From assembly GCA_958296025.1 (NCBI GenBank), contig OY282430.1, positions 2,728,001 to 2,792,000 on the forward strand: DNA of 64,000 nt, given 5' to 3'. The first letter of the stretch is position 1. Each line of letters starts with the position of its first letter. The stretch comes from an uncultured Pseudomonadales bacterium (GTDB lineage Bacteria > Pseudomonadota > Gammaproteobacteria > Pseudomonadales > Azotimanducaceae). The notes under the pieces were generated by a model. The model worked only from the letters and a program-made list of their open reading frames with translations. It was not told the DNA's origin and searched no databases. Both the position numbers and the translations under genes were made by a program. Of the stretch, positions 42,928-51,959 are shown in pieces.

Positions 42928-44073
42928 GTGTTGCTACCTTCCTTCCAGGAAATGCTGGGAACGTTGATTGCCGAGCCGTCGGTGAGCTGCGCCTGTGCGG
43001 ACTTCGACCAAGGCAACCTGAGGGTGGTGGAGCATTTGGCGGGCTGGCTGGAGGGCTTGGGCTTTGCGGTGGAGGTCCTGCCGTTACCGGATAAGCCCGG
43101 TAAGGGCAACCTGATCGCCACCTTGGGGGCGGGAGACGGCGGCCTTGTCTTGGCCGGGCATACGGATACCGTGCCCTTTGACGAGCAGGGCTGGAGCCTG
43201 GACCCCTTCGCCATGACCGACCGGGAGGACCGGTTCTACGGCTTGGGCGCCTGCGACATGAAGGGTTTTTTCCCCGTGGCCTTGAACGCCGCCGCCAGCT
43301 TTGCCAAGGCCAAGCTGAAGGCGCCGCTTAGGATGGTGGCCACCTGTGACGAGGAGTCTTCCATGGCCGGCGGGCGCTTCCTGCTCGATTGCGGAAAGCC
43401 CCGGGCCGCAGCAGCCATCGTTGGCGAGCCCACCGGCTTGCAGCCCATCCATGCGCACAAGGGCATGGCGCTGATATCCGTCCAATTGCAGGGCGCTTCC
43501 GGGCATTCGTCCAATCCAGACATAGGCCGCAACGCCTTAGACGCGATGCATGGGGTGATGGGTGAATTGATCCGCTTTCGGGCGGAACTGGCCAGCCAGC
43601 ACCAAAACCCGGCCTTTGGCGTGGCCATTCCCACCCTGAACCTAGGCTGCCTGCGGGCCGGAGACAGCCCCAACCGCATCTGCGGCTATGCCGAACTGCA
43701 AATCGACCTGCGCGTTTTGCCCGGCATGGATGCGGACAGCCTGTTGGACGCCTTGCGCTCGCGCATCGAGGCCGTCGCCACGGCGCATGGAACTCAGGCG
43801 GCGTTGGTGGCCCTCAATCCGCCAGTGCCGCCCTTCCAAACCAGCAAGGACGGCGTCTTGGTGCAGTTGTTGTGCGGGAAGTCCGGCAAGCCGGCGGGAA
43901 CGGTGTGTTTTGGCACCGAGGCGCCCTTCTACCAAGGCTTGGGCATGGAGACGGTGGTGTTCGGCCCCGGCAGCATCAACCAAGCCCATCAGCCGGACGA
44001 GTATCTGGCCCAGGACCAGATCCGCCCGGCGCAAAGCGCCTTGGAAAGCGCCATCGCCCATTACTGTCTTTGA
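42928..44073 (+). CDS. argE: Acetylornithine deacetylase
   Basis: A 381-aa M20-family zinc deacetylase that releases ornithine from N-acetylornithine in arginine synthesis. GLVLAGHTDTVPFDEQGW carries the first zinc His and catalytic Asp, YGLGACDMKGFFP the bridging Asp, ATCDEESSMAGGR the catalytic and zinc Glu pair, and FGPGSINQAHQPDEYL the last His. GTG 42928 is preceded by AGGGGG at good spacing. It is divergent from glnE and followed by argA on the same strand. Confidence 0.93.
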   Translation: MLLPSFQEMLGTLIAEPSVSCACADFDQGNLRVVEHLAGWLEGLGFAVEVLPLPDKPGKGNLIATLGAGDGGLVLAGHTDTVPFDEQGWSLDPFAMTDREDRFYGLGACDMKGFFPVALNAAASFAKAKLKAPLRMVATCDEESSMAGGRFLLDCGKPRAAAAIVGEPTGLQPIHAHKGMALISVQLQGASGHSSNPDIGRNALDAMHGVMGELIRFRAELASQHQNPAFGVAIPTLNLGCLRAGDSPNRICGYAELQIDLRVLPGMDADSLLDALRSRIEAVATAHGTQAALVALNPPVPPFQTSKDGVLVQLLCGKSGKPAGTVCFGTEAPFYQGLGMETVVFGPGSINQAHQPDEYLAQDQIRPAQSALESAIAHYCL

Positions 44074-44135
44074 TTGCTGAACGCCCGCAAGAGACGCAGC
44101 AGCAGCGCCGCCCGCGAATCCCGCATGGAACCCTC

Positions 44136-44240
44136 ATGAACGCCCAGGACCATGCCCGTTAGCGTGGCGCCGACACGCCCCACGTCAGCGCCCATCAAGA
44201 GCAATGTCTGCGCCCCTGTAAACCCCACCCGGATGCCCCC
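44136..44240 (+). repeat. Decayed 105-bp tandem duplication of the argA 5' end
   Basis: ATGAACGCCCAGGACCATGC at 44136 corresponds base for base to GTGAACACCCAAGACTACGC at the start of argA (44241), and similarity continues through CAGCGCCCATC (44192 and 44297). The period is exactly 105 bp (35 codons), so both copies are in the same frame. In the upstream copy the codon matching Trp9 of ArgA is TAG, so it reads only MNAQDHAR and stops. It may be a dead duplicate of the gene start, or it may now act as a short leader ORF for argA. Confidence 0.7.
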
Positions 44241-45548
44241 GTGAACACCCAAGACTACGCCCGCTGGTTTCGCGCCACCACGCCGTACATCAGCGCCCAT
44301 CGACGGCAGACCTTTGTCGTGCTGCTGCCAGGAGAGGCCTTGGCCCATCCCAACCTGATCAACATCGCACATGACTTGGCGTTGCTGCATGTGCTGGGCG
44401 TTCGCTTGGTGGTGGTGCATGGCGCTCGCCCGCAGATCGACGCCGCCCTGCCGGGCAGCCGAATCGAGACCTGTAAAGGCGTTTCCCGCCGGGTGACGGA
44501 CGCGAACGGCATTCGCGTCATCGCCGGTGTTTGCGGGCAACTGCGCTCCGAGATGGAGGCGTTGTTCTCCACCGGCGTGCCCAGCAGCCCGCTGCACAAT
44601 GCGGAGATTCAGGTGGTCTCCGGCAACTTCGTCACCGCCAAACCCATCGGTGTGCTGGACGGCATCGACTATCAGCTGACCGGGCTGCCGCGTCGCATCC
44701 GTGCGCAGCGAATCGAAAAGATGCTCGATGCGCCGGCCATCGTGCTGCTCTCGCCCTTGGGCTTCTCCCCCTCAGGGCAACCCTTCAGCCTAGCGGCGGA
44801 TGAGGTGGCCGAGCGGGTCGCCGTCCGCCTGAACGCCGCCAAGCTGATCGCCTTCGACGAAGCGTCTTGCCTTGTGGACGGAGATGGGCTGCGCCTAGGC
44901 CATTTAGCGCCGTCAAGCATGGATGCGGCGCTCTCGGCCGCCCAGGTGGCGCCGGCTACCCGCCAACATCTGGCCATGCTGGCGCGGGCGGTGGGCGGGG
45001 GAGTGGCCAGCGGCCAATTGGTCAGCTATGAGGATGACGGCGCTTTGCTGGCGGAACTGTTCACTGCCGATGGCGTTGGCACCCAGGTCACGGAGGACGA
45101 CCGCCGCCTCGTGCGCCGGGCGGAGCAAAGGGACTTGGCGGACATCGTGGACATCATCCGTCCCCTGGAGCAGGCCGGGGTGTTGGTAAAGCGCTCCCGA
45201 GATCAGCTTGAGCGAGAAATCGGTGAGTTTTTAGTGGCGGAGGTGGATGGCTTCGTGGTTGGCTGCTGCGCCCTGCATCCAGCCGGAAAGTGCGTGCAGC
45301 TAGCTTGCGTGGCGGTGCATCCCGCCTACCGCAACGCCGGAGGCGCCGGCGCCAGGCTGCTGGCCGCCGCCGAGGATGCCGCCAGAAAGGACGGCTACGA
45401 CAGCATCTTCGTGCGCACCACCCAAGCCCAGGATTGGTTTGCGGAAAACGGGTTTCAGGAGGGCTCGGCGGCCGAACTGCCGGCGCCTAAGCAAGCCCTG
45501 TACAATCCACAACGCAACGCCAAGGTGTTGATTAAGACGCTGACCTGA
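44241..45548 (+). CDS. argA: N-acetylglutamate synthase, classical ArgA
   Basis: A 435-aa first enzyme of arginine synthesis. The N-terminal amino-acid-kinase domain (residues 1-280: LGVRLVVVHGARPQID, NAEIQVVSGNFVTAKP) is the regulatory, arginine-binding part. The C-terminal GNAT domain (290-435) has the acetyl-CoA loop VAVHPAYRNAGGAGARLL and ends with FQEGSAAELPAPKQALYN, characteristic of ArgA. The start is GTG 44241 with only a weak ribosome site, immediately after the degenerate duplicate of its own first 105 bp. It follows argE by 167 bp. Confidence 0.93.
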   Translation: MNTQDYARWFRATTPYISAHRRQTFVVLLPGEALAHPNLINIAHDLALLHVLGVRLVVVHGARPQIDAALPGSRIETCKGVSRRVTDANGIRVIAGVCGQLRSEMEALFSTGVPSSPLHNAEIQVVSGNFVTAKPIGVLDGIDYQLTGLPRRIRAQRIEKMLDAPAIVLLSPLGFSPSGQPFSLAADEVAERVAVRLNAAKLIAFDEASCLVDGDGLRLGHLAPSSMDAALSAAQVAPATRQHLAMLARAVGGGVASGQLVSYEDDGALLAELFTADGVGTQVTEDDRRLVRRAEQRDLADIVDIIRPLEQAGVLVKRSRDQLEREIGEFLVAEVDGFVVGCCALHPAGKCVQLACVAVHPAYRNAGGAGARLLAAAEDAARKDGYDSIFVRTTQAQDWFAENGFQEGSAAELPAPKQALYNPQRNAKVLIKTLT

Positions 45549-45670
45549 ACCACCGGAGGTCCGGCTTGGAACGTCCATCCGCCGCAGCTCGGCGCCAAGT
45601 GTTGCCAGCGCACCGGCGGCCCGTCTTGAGCCCATGAGATGGAAGGCCATTAAACACGGAGACTGGAAAA

Positions 45671-47341
45671 ATGACCAACCCACGTCAACACTCATCCGTC
45701 ATCGTCGATGGCCTTACCCAAGCGTCCAGCCGGGCGATGCTCTATCCGGTGGGCTTCACCGACGCGGATTTCCAGAAGCCGCAGATTGGCATCGCATCCG
45801 CTTGGAGCATGACCACCCCCTGCAACATGCACCTCAACGAGCTGGCGGAAGCGGCGGCCATGGGCGCGGACGAGGCCGGGGCCAAGAGCGTGCAGTTCAA
45901 CACCATCACGGTTTCCGACGGCATTTCCATGGGCACGCCGGGGATGCGCTACTCACTGGTCTCCCGGGAGGTGATTGCGGACTCCATCGAAGCAGTGGTC
46001 TGCGCCCAAGGTTTCGACGGCTTCGTCGCCATCGGCGGCTGCGACAAGAACATGCCCGGTTGCGCCATGGCCATGGCCCGCATCGACCGCCCCAGCGTGT
46101 TCGTCTATGGCGGCACCATCCAATTAGGCGCCAAGCGGCGGGACATCATCTCCGTGTTCGAGGCGGTGGGACAGCATGCCGCCGGCGCCATCGGCGATGA
46201 GGAACTCAAGGAAGTGGAGGCCACCGCCATACCCGGCCCCGGCTCCTGCGGCGGCATGTACACCGCCAACACCATGGCCTCGGCCACCGAGGCGCTGGGT
46301 TTGTCCTTGCCGGGAAGCTCCGCCCAGGAAGCCGTCTCCCAAGCCAAGCGCCAGGATAGCTACGCTGCCGGCGCTGCCGTTCAACACCTGATCGAACGGG
46401 GCATCAAGCCCAGCGACATCCTCAGCCGGGAATCCTTCGAGAACGCCATCACGATGACGATCGCCTTGGAAGGCTCCACCAACGCCGTGCTGCATCTGCT
46501 GGCCATCGCCAACGCCGCCGGGGTGCCGCTGGAACTGGATGACTTCACCCGGATAGGCAAGCAGGTGCCGGTGCTGGCGGACATGCGCCCCGCTGGGCGC
46601 TTCGGCATGAGCGAACTGATCGCCATAGGGGGCATTCAGCCCTTGATGAAGATGCTGCTGGACGCTGGCCTGCTGCACGGCGGCTGCCTGACCGTCACCG
46701 GCAAGACTTTGGCCGAGAATCTGGCGTCGATTCAACCCTATCCCGAAGGCCAGGAGATCATCCGACCCTTCGACAATCCCATCAAGCCGGAAAGCCACCT
46801 AGTGGTTCTGTACGGCAATCTCGCCGAAGAAGGCGCCGTGGCCAAGATCACCGGGCACGAGGGCCTGCGCTTTACCGGCACCGCCCGCTGCTTCCATGGC
46901 GAGGAGGCGGCCATGGCCGCCATCATGGCCGGGGAGGTGGGCAAGGGGGACGTGGTCATCGTGCGTTACGAGGGCCCTAGGGGCGGCCCGGGCATGAGGG
47001 AAATGCTCTCGCCGACCGCCGCCATCATCGGCCGCGGTTTGGGTGCGGATGTAGCCTTGGTGACCGACGGGCGCTTCTCCGGCGCCTCCCACGGCTTCGT
47101 GATCGGCCATGTGACGCCGGAAGCCTTCGACGGCGGCGCCATCGCGCTCTTGCGCGACGGCGACCAAATCACCATCGACGCCGAACGCCGGGAGATCAAC
47201 GCGGCCTTGAGCGACGCCGAACTGGCGGCGCGGCGGGCCCGCTGGCAGCCGCCACAACCCTACGCCAGCAGGGGACTTTTGGCCAAGTACGCCGCACAGG
47301 TCAGTTCCGCCAGCCGCGGAGCGGTGACGGATCTGCAATAG
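45671..47341 (+). CDS. ilvD: Dihydroxy-acid dehydratase
   Basis: A 556-aa Fe-S dehydratase that converts dihydroxyisovalerate and dihydroxymethylvalerate to the keto acids of valine and isoleucine. Cluster cysteines lie in [11 protein letters not shown] near residue 122 and [14 protein letters not shown] near 195. [12 protein letters not shown] and [19 protein letters not shown] are family hallmarks. The length fits the shorter (about 560-aa) IlvD class. GGAGACTGG precedes the ATG. A GC-rich hairpin follows the stop. Confidence 0.95.
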   Translation: MTNPRQHSSVIVDGLTQASSRAMLYPVGFTDADFQKPQIGIASAWSMTTPCNMHLNELAEAAAMGADEAGAKSVQFNTITVSDGISMGTPGMRYSLVSREVIADSIEAVVCAQGFDGFVAIGGCDKNMPGCAMAMARIDRPSVFVYGGTIQLGAKRRDIISVFEAVGQHAAGAIGDEELKEVEATAIPGPGSCGGMYTANTMASATEALGLSLPGSSAQEAVSQAKRQDSYAAGAAVQHLIERGIKPSDILSRESFENAITMTIALEGSTNAVLHLLAIANAAGVPLELDDFTRIGKQVPVLADMRPAGRFGMSELIAIGGIQPLMKMLLDAGLLHGGCLTVTGKTLAENLASIQPYPEGQEIIRPFDNPIKPESHLVVLYGNLAEEGAVAKITGHEGLRFTGTARCFHGEEAAMAAIMAGEVGKGDVVIVRYEGPRGGPGMREMLSPTAAIIGRGLGADVALVTDGRFSGASHGFVIGHVTPEAFDGGAIALLRDGDQITIDAERREINAALSDAELAARRARWQPPQPYASRGLLAKYAAQVSSASRGAVTDLQ

Positions 47342-47348
47342 CGCCGGT

Positions 47349-47371
47349 CGGCCCCATCCACGATGGGGCCG
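47349..47371. terminator. Hairpin after ilvD, candidate terminator
   Basis: A 9-bp perfect stem, CGGCCCCAT paired with ATGGGGCCG, with a 5-base loop, begins 8 bases after the ilvD stop. There is no U-tract, so if it terminates transcription it may work with Rho or simply protect the 3' end of the transcript. Confidence 0.45.
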
Positions 47372-47484
47372 GCACAAGGCGTGGCCCATGCGCGACCAAG
47401 AGGCGCACACTAGCTGTAAAGTGCGAAAGGCGCCTATCCGCCTGCACCCCATCGCGCCCAAGGGCGCAACAGGGCTGCTGTCGA

Positions 47485-47754
47485 TTAGCGGCCCCGATGG
47501 GGGCGAGCGTCTCGGGAGCGCTCCTTCGCTTGGCTGACCCGAAGGCGGCGATTTTTGACCTCCTTCTCGTTCAGCGCCTCAATGGCGGAGCGACCATCGT
47601 CATCCGCCATCTCCACAAACCCAAACCCCCGGGACCGCCCGGACTCCCGATCCATCACCACGTTGGCTGAGCGAACGTCGCCAAACTCGGCGAACAGCTC
47701 CTCAAGCTGCGGGTCATCAATGCCCCACGGGAGGTTACCCACGTAAATCTTCAT
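47485..47754 (-). CDS. RNA-binding protein with a single RRM domain
   Basis: An 89-aa protein: KIYVGNLPWG is the RNP-2 motif and SRGFGFVEM the RNP-1 motif, with a basic Arg-rich tail (ERSRDARPHRGR). Such small RRM proteins bind single-stranded RNA and are often cold- or stress-related. ATG 47754 gives the usual family start, but AAGGA touches it with no spacing, so TTG 47766 is possible. It stands alone between ilvD (convergent) and an untranslated region. Confidence 0.9.
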   Translation of the reverse strand: MKIYVGNLPWGIDDPQLEELFAEFGDVRSANVVMDRESGRSRGFGFVEMADDDGRSAIEALNEKEVKNRRLRVSQAKERSRDARPHRGR

Positions 47755-47766
47755 TCCTTGTTCCAA

Positions 47767-48090
47767 ACCTAAAGCCGATTAGCCAAGACTGGCCCGCTGT
47801 GCCGCCCAAGGGACCGCAAACCAAGCCAGCCGCAAACCTGGACACCGCAAAGAACAAGAGACTACGAAGTTTCACCTCCCTTGAACACCAAGGCGGAGAG
47901 CCAGTTGCGGCTACATTACGGCAAAGACGCGGCCAACACAAACAAGTTTTTCGAGGAATTTCGTCGGGGACGACCAAATCGGGGCGCTTCGCCGGCTGGA
48001 TTCCCGGGGTGGGCACCAGATTTCGGGGGGGTCGCTGTCAAGGATGCTGCTGTTCACCGCACGGCAACAGCTCCAATCTTGGCGCTATCC
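47767..48090. other. 324-bp stretch with no supported gene
   Basis: This region lies between the start of the RRM gene and the stop of orn, both on the minus strand. Frames are open on both strands but none shows family similarity or a ribosome site. It presumably holds the promoter and 5' leader of the RRM gene; I could not identify defined elements. Confidence 0.4.
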
Positions 48091-48627
48091 TCAACCAATA
48101 AAATGCCTTTCCCGATAATAAGTCAGTTCCGCTATGGACTCGCGGATGTCCGAAAGCGCCCGATGCTCGTTCTTCTTCTTAAACCCGTCGGCCAATTCAG
48201 GCCGCCAGCGCTGCGCCAACTCCTTGATGCTGCTGACATCCACGTTGCGGTAGTGGAAGTGCCGCTCAAGGGCCGGCATGTGCCGGGCCAGGAAGCGCCG
48301 GTCCTGCCAGATGGTGTTGCCGCACAGGGGCGCGGCATTCGCCGCCACATGGCGCTTGACGAAGTCCAAGGTCAGTTGCTCCGCCTCAGCGGTGGTGACG
48401 TTGCTGGCCCGCACCCGTTCGAGCAGGCCCGAATCCCGATGGTGGGTCCGGTTCCACTCGTTCATGCCCTGCAGCTTCGCCTCCGGTGCGGCGATGGCCA
48501 GTTCAGGCCCCACCGCCACCTCAACCAGGGAATTGTTGGTGATGATGGTGGCGATCTCCAGGATGACGTCCTGATCGGGATGCAGCCCGGTCATCTCCAA
48601 ATCCATCCAAACCAAGGTGGCGTCCAT
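48091..48627 (-). CDS. orn: Oligoribonuclease
   Basis: A 178-aa DEDDh 3'-5' exonuclease that degrades di- to pentaribonucleotides, including pGpG. LVWMDLEMTGLHPDQDVILE carries the first D and E, the second Asp is in the middle (WQDRRFLARHMP), and HRALSDIRESI holds the final His and Asp. RNVDVSSIKELAQRW is the Orn-specific motif. ATG 48627 follows CGGAAG; the frame extends to 48693 without similarity. Confidence 0.95.
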   Translation of the reverse strand: MDATLVWMDLEMTGLHPDQDVILEIATIITNNSLVEVAVGPELAIAAPEAKLQGMNEWNRTHHRDSGLLERVRASNVTTAEAEQLTLDFVKRHVAANAAPLCGNTIWQDRRFLARHMPALERHFHYRNVDVSSIKELAQRWRPELADGFKKKNEHRALSDIRESIAELTYYRERHFIG

Positions 48628-48784
48628 GATGGCTTCCGGTGGCCTGTTGAGGGTGAGGATACCGCGTTTTCGGAAAACTAGGCTGCTCATCAAACCATTT
48701 CCATGCTAAGGCCGCTGAGCGGCTGCAACCCGAGGTGCGGCAACCCCGCTGCTTGCTGGCTAGGGCATCGCCATCGTCGCGTCC

Positions 48785-49651
48785 ATGTGTAACATTGGCC
48801 CAACCAGACGCGACAATCGGGGATGTCCCATTAGCCAAGTCAGTCTTGCGGAGGCCGGAGAGTTTGAACTGGGCACCGACACCCTGTTGGTGCATGTGGC
48901 CGCGCCGGCTGCCTTCGCCGCCGGGCATATCCCCGGCGCCGTGCATGTCGCGCCGGCTGAGTTGATCTGCGGGGTTCCGCCGGCGGTCGGGCGGCTGCCG
49001 CCCACGGAGCGGCTGAACGCCCTTTTTTCGCGCTTGGGCTACCGTCCGGACTTGGACATCGTCGCCTATGACGATGAGGGCGGCGGTTGGGCCGGGCGTT
49101 TCCTCTGGACGCTCGACGTCATCGGTCACTGGCGCTGGCGCTATCTGAACGGCGGCATTCAGGCTTGGGCCGCCGCCGGGAAACCGATTGACACTGGGGC
49201 TGGGCGCATTCCCAACCCAACATCCGTGAGTCTGACGCTGGATTTGTCCCCGGTGGCGGAAGCGGAGGATTTGCTGCGTGCCAAGGAGGACCCCGATCAG
49301 GTCATTTGGGATGTCCGCTCCCCAGCAGAGTACCGGGGCGAACGGCGGGAAGCCAAACACGCCGGGCATGTGCCGGGGGCCAGGCATCTGGATTGGCTGG
49401 AATTAAAGGACCCCGATGATCATCTGCGGCTGACGTCCGACTTACCGGATCGGTTGCGCCGACGCGGAATCACCGGGGACAGGGCCATCATCACCTACTG
49501 CCAAACCCACCACCGTTCCGGGCTGTCCTACATGGTGGCCCGGCTTTTGGGTTTTCCCTGCGTGCGCGCCTACCACGGGTCCTGGTCGGAATGGGGGAAT
49601 CGGGACGATCTGCCCATCGCCGTCGGCGACAACCACCGTGCCGATGTCTGA
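48785..49651 (+). CDS. Thiosulfate/mercaptopyruvate-type sulfurtransferase (two rhodanese domains)
   Basis: A 288-aa tandem rhodanese. The first domain (AAFAAGHIPGAVHV, YDDEGGGWAGRFLWTL) is inactive, and the second (VIWDVRSPAEYRGE, HAGHVPGARHLDW) has the catalytic Cys in TYCQTHHRSG, near residue 245. It transfers sulfane sulfur to cyanide or other thiophiles. The first 17 residues are not typical, so the true start may be later. Its stop overlaps the start of psd (TGATG), giving coupled translation, as these genes also neighbour each other in Pseudomonas. Confidence 0.88.
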   Translation: MCNIGPTRRDNRGCPISQVSLAEAGEFELGTDTLLVHVAAPAAFAAGHIPGAVHVAPAELICGVPPAVGRLPPTERLNALFSRLGYRPDLDIVAYDDEGGGWAGRFLWTLDVIGHWRWRYLNGGIQAWAAAGKPIDTGAGRIPNPTSVSLTLDLSPVAEAEDLLRAKEDPDQVIWDVRSPAEYRGERREAKHAGHVPGARHLDWLELKDPDDHLRLTSDLPDRLRRRGITGDRAIITYCQTHHRSGLSYMVARLLGFPCVRAYHGSWSEWGNRDDLPIAVGDNHRADV

Positions 49652-50490
49652 TGGACAGCTCCATCGCCAAGGCATTCGCTGCGATGCAACGCCTGCTGCC
49701 TCAACATGAACTGACTAGGCTGGCTGGATGGCTGGCGAACAGCAGCACGGCTTGGCTCAAGCTCAGCCTGATGCGCGCCTTCGCTAAGGCCTACAAGGTT
49801 GACCTCAGCGATGCCGCCCGGTCCAGAATCGAGGATTATGGCTCCTTCAACGACTTCTTCACCCGTGAATTGAAGGCGGGCGCCCGGCCCTTGCCCAATG
49901 ACGACGCCATTCTCGCCTGCCCCGTGGACGGCAGGGTGAGCCAAAGCGGGCGCATTGCGGATGGCCAGATGCTGCAAGCCAAAGGCTGGCGCTACTCCTT
50001 GGCCGGCTTGGCCCATGAACTTGCCGAAGGCTTTGATGGCGGCAGCTTCGCCACCATTTACTTGGCGCCGCCGGACTACCACCGCGTTCATGCCCCAAGC
50101 GCCGGCGTTTTGATCGCGGCAAGGGCCATTCCCGGCGCACTGTTTTCCGTCAACGCCGCCACCGAAGGCACCGTTGAGGGGCTGTTCTGCCGCAACGAAC
50201 GGCTGGTCTGCCGCCTGCGCACAGCCTTTGGCGACCTGCTGATCGTGCTGGTGGGGGCGTTGCTCGTCGGCAGCATCGCCACCCCCTGGCCTGGCCCCCG
50301 CTCGCCTTACCGCACTGCTGAGACAGTCCAGCCCGATGTGCAATTGGCGCAAGGCGCGGAACTCGGCCGCTTCCTGCTAGGCTCCACGGTGATTCTTTGC
50401 ACTCCACCGAAGGGCTGCCAACTGAATGCGCTGCAAGCCAGGCAAAGGGTTCAAATGGGCCAACCCCTCGGCAGATGGCTGGATCTTTAG
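49651..50490 (+). CDS. psd: Phosphatidylserine decarboxylase proenzyme
   Basis: A 279-aa pyruvoyl enzyme that makes phosphatidylethanolamine at the inner membrane. SFNDFFTRELKAGARPL and CPVDGRVS (with the Asp needed for self-cleavage), then LAPPDYHRVHAPSAG with its His residues, and the LGST self-cleavage site (between Gly and Ser) near residue 246 are all present. The length is normal. It overlaps the rhodanese gene by one base. Five 23-bp repeats begin 33 bp after the stop. Confidence 0.93.
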   Translation: MDSSIAKAFAAMQRLLPQHELTRLAGWLANSSTAWLKLSLMRAFAKAYKVDLSDAARSRIEDYGSFNDFFTRELKAGARPLPNDDAILACPVDGRVSQSGRIADGQMLQAKGWRYSLAGLAHELAEGFDGGSFATIYLAPPDYHRVHAPSAGVLIAARAIPGALFSVNAATEGTVEGLFCRNERLVCRLRTAFGDLLIVLVGALLVGSIATPWPGPRSPYRTAETVQPDVQLAQGAELGRFLLGSTVILCTPPKGCQLNALQARQRVQMGQPLGRWLDL

Positions 50491-50523
50491 CCGAACACAC
50501 CAACAGCATCGACCTTGGCAAAT

Positions 50524-50638
50524 CGCCAAATCACCCGTTGTCTATTCGCTAAATCACCTGTTGCGTATTCGCTAAATCACCCGTTGTCTATTCGCTAAAT
50601 CACCCTCTGAACAGGCGCCAAATTACCTGATGAGGTTG
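50524..50638. repeat. Five 23-bp tandem repeats upstream of the DUF4143 ATPase gene
   Basis: The repeats are contiguous units of exactly 23 bp starting at 50524, 50547, 50570, 50593 and 50616. The shared core is CGCTAAATCACC (CGCCAAATCACC or CGCCAAATTACC in the outer units); the first three units are nearly identical through CGTTGTCTATT, and the last two diverge in the second half. The array ends 50 bp before the ATG of the ATPase. About two helical turns per unit suits cooperative binding of a protein along one face, so an autoregulatory operator array is likely. Spacers do not exist, so it is not a CRISPR array. Confidence 0.75.
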
Positions 50639-50688
50639 TTTCACCGCAGCGGGAGGGCTATCGTTGCGAACAAATAGCGGGATCCACC

Positions 50689-51942
50689 ATGACCTATCTT
50701 CCGCGCATAACCGACGCCGAGCTCGCGGATCTGCTACGGGCCTCCGGTGCCGTGCTCATTGAAGGCGCGAGGGCTGTCGGCAAGACGGCCACGGCAATGC
50801 AGGCCGCGGCAAGCCGGGTGCTGCTGGACGTGGACGCCAACGCCCGACGGATGGTGGGCATCGACCCTTCCGCCGTGTTGGCCGGCGACGCGCCAAGGCT
50901 TATCGACGAGTGGCAATTGGAACCTGCGATCTGGAATCACGTTCGCAGAGCTGTCGATGAGCGCACGGAGCGCGGCCAATTCGTTCTCACGGGTTCGGCA
51001 ATGCCCGCCGACGACATCACACGCCACACCGGCGCTGGACGCTTCACGCGCATGCGCATGCGGCCACTATCTCTATGCGAAACCGGACGTTCCAATGGCT
51101 GCATGTCGCTCAGCGGCCTCCTCGCTGGCGAAGCGCAAAGGGCACCGGCTGCGGCATTGCCGATCGCCGAGCTTGCCGAGCTAGTGACCGTCGGCGGATG
51201 GCCGGCCAACATCGGCAACTCGCCGGCATCCGCACTGCGCTTGAACCGCGGTTATCTGGAGGACATCCGCCGCACCGACATCTCCCGCGTAAGCGGCAAG
51301 ATGCGCGACCCTGTGCGCGTTGGCCGGCTCCTGCGGTCTCTGGCGCGCAACGTAGCGACTCCCGTATCGCTGGCGAAGCTGGCCGCGGACGTCGGCGACA
51401 ACGGACGCCAGATGCAAACGGATACGGTGGCGGCCTACCTAGACGCGCTGGAACGCCTGATGGTGGTGGAGAATCAACCCGCTTGGTCGCCGCACCTGCG
51501 TTCTCGCGCCACGCTGCGTTCAACGCCGGTGAGACACTTCGTCGATCCTTCCCTCGCTGTCGCTGCCCTGCGCACCTCGCCCGATGCCCTGCTGGCCGAC
51601 CTCAAGTACTTCGGCTTCCTGTTCGAATCCATGGTTATCCGCGACCTGCGCGTTTACGCCCAAGCCGTCGATGCCCAAGTGTTCCACTATCGAGAAAAGG
51701 ACGGGCTGGAAGTGGACGCCGTCGTCGAGGCCGCCGATGGCCGCTGGGCCGCTTTTGAGATAAAGCTGGGGGAGCGCTGGGTGGAGGAAGGCGCAGCCAA
51801 CCTGCGACGCTTGGCCAAGAGGCTGGCGGAAACAGACCAAGGCCGGCCCGCCGCCCTGGCAGTGATTTTGCCAAGCGGATATGGATATGCCGGCGGCCGC
51901 GAGGATGTGGGCGTCATTCCCATCGGCGCCTTGGGACCCTGA
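50689..51942 (+). CDS. ATP-binding protein, DUF4143 family
   Basis: A 417-aa AAA-type ATPase fused to a C-terminal DUF4143 domain. Walker A is EGARAVGKTATA (near residues 25-36), Walker B is RLIDEWQ, and FVLTGSAMP is the sensor strand. The C-terminal part (SRATLRSTPVRHFVDPSLA, GFLFESMVIRDLRVYA, YREKDGLEVDAVVE, AAFEIKLG) is nuclease-like in appearance, with D and E-x-K residues as in PD-(D/E)xK folds. The cellular role of this family is not established; many copies occur in mobile or defence contexts. It is isolated between psd and sco, with its own upstream tandem repeats. Confidence 0.82.
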   Translation: MTYLPRITDAELADLLRASGAVLIEGARAVGKTATAMQAAASRVLLDVDANARRMVGIDPSAVLAGDAPRLIDEWQLEPAIWNHVRRAVDERTERGQFVLTGSAMPADDITRHTGAGRFTRMRMRPLSLCETGRSNGCMSLSGLLAGEAQRAPAAALPIAELAELVTVGGWPANIGNSPASALRLNRGYLEDIRRTDISRVSGKMRDPVRVGRLLRSLARNVATPVSLAKLAADVGDNGRQMQTDTVAAYLDALERLMVVENQPAWSPHLRSRATLRSTPVRHFVDPSLAVAALRTSPDALLADLKYFGFLFESMVIRDLRVYAQAVDAQVFHYREKDGLEVDAVVEAADGRWAAFEIKLGERWVEEGAANLRRLAKRLAETDQGRPAALAVILPSGYGYAGGREDVGVIPIGALGP

Positions 51943-51959
51943 CGCGGCCGCTGCCGGTG

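Noticed and set aside
42711-43214. Upstream extension of glnE by 168 codons
   Set aside because: The extension overlaps the divergent argE start and has no GlnE similarity; GTG 42710 gives the normal length.
50524-50638. CRISPR array
   Set aside because: The 23-bp units are contiguous with no unique spacers, and no cas genes are present.
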